A stretch of DNA of 64,000 bases from Vibrio sp. RE88 (GTDB taxonomy: Bacteria; Pseudomonadota; Gammaproteobacteria; Enterobacterales; Vibrionaceae). Positions 63,909 to 64,000 of the stretch are shown one piece after another (position 1 is the stretch's first letter; each line of letters begins with the position of its first letter). A program made the position numbers and the translations under genes. The stretch lies in the NCBI RefSeq assembly GCF_013113835.1, contig NZ_VTYQ01000015.1, forward strand, positions 1 to 64,000, written 5' to 3'. The notes below the pieces were generated by a model. The model had not been told where the DNA came from. It saw only the letters and a program-made list of their open reading frames with translations, and did no database searches.

Positions 63909-64000
63909 ATGCAAAAAACATCTCTTGTTGCTCTACTCATCAGCTCCGCGTTTCCAGCGATGGCGGCGAATAATCCAAACATTGAGTTCATGACTCACAT
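63909..64000 (+). CDS. Start of an exported protein, cut by the window edge
   Basis: An ATG at 63909 with AGG eight bases upstream begins a frame that stays open to the last base. The 30 residues read as a signal peptide (MQKTSLVALLISSAFPAMAA) followed by NNPNIEFMTH. Product cannot be named from this. Confidence 0.6.
   Translation, partial: MQKTSLVALLISSAFPAMAANNPNIEFMTH

Noticed and set aside
63785..63991. Minus-strand frame of 68 codons at the right edge
   Set aside because: It lies opposite the start of an exported-protein gene with a good signal peptide and has no ribosome site; considered a shadow.
1..64000. CRISPR array, insertion sequence, integron attC or prophage
   Set aside because: I saw no regularly spaced repeats, no transposase or integrase frames, and no attC-like repeats; only the adhesin has tandem repeats, and they are coding.
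1..64000. tRNA or rRNA genes
   Set aside because: No complete cloverleaf or ribosomal sequence was recognised; only a tRNA-like 3' fragment at 59951-59990, reported as a finding.

Overview
The window is from a Vibrio chromosome, very probably the terminus-proximal half of chromosome 1. The basis is the gene content and order I recognise: rlmI, yccX/tusE/yccA, aapJQMP, yajQ, rsmF, letAB, msrC-proQ-prc, pepN, the giant NAD-glutamate dehydrogenase, pyrD, zapC, rlmKL, uup, rmf-fabA, a lon-like gene and matP. The amino-acid sequences are close to the versions I know from Vibrio. It is ordinary core chromosome except at its two ends.

Layout. 1-9756 is the 3' part of a giant type I-secreted RTX adhesin with Calx-beta-like repeats, DUF4114, PA14-like and VWA domains; its start and its secretion genes lie outside. 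9800-14134 holds RNA modification (rlmI, tusE), a chemoreceptor, acylphosphatase and a BI-1 family membrane protein. 14184-18362 is the aapJQMP general L-amino-acid ABC transporter, with a hairpin after the binding-protein gene. 18825-26960 mixes a CysG-like gene with a decayed second domain, aroH-yajQ, an orphan and degenerate PEP-synthase C-terminal domain protein, unknown genes and rsmF. 27052-32779 is an apparent operon of an ABC exporter with letA and letB (envelope lipid transport), divergent from msrC-proQ-prc. 36221-45062 carries a secreted two-repeat protein, pepN, a DUF2835 protein and gdhB. 45148-53642 is pyrD, zapC, rlmKL, a glutaredoxin-like gene, uup, a DUF3466 protein and rmf. 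53786-56653 is fabA, the lon-like gene and matP.

From about 56.6 kb onward the content becomes more variable: an HDOD-like gene, GFA and LysE family genes, a 60-residue protein, a cytochrome b561 gene with a frameshift, long gene-poor stretches with orphan terminators (candidate small RNAs), and two or three genes for exported proteins.

Most interesting points. (1) The window encodes MatP and also carries three perfect matS sites (46167, 48506, 63808), plus a one-mismatch site in the matP leader. (2) The fabA upstream region carries adjacent sequences that look like FadR and FabR operators. (3) Two proteins have recognisable but decayed enzymatic domains (PpsA C-terminal, CysG methyltransferase). 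(4) Three strong plus-strand terminators have no upstream gene. I found no CRISPR array, tRNA, rRNA, insertion sequence or defence island. No single region is convincingly a new multi-gene system.
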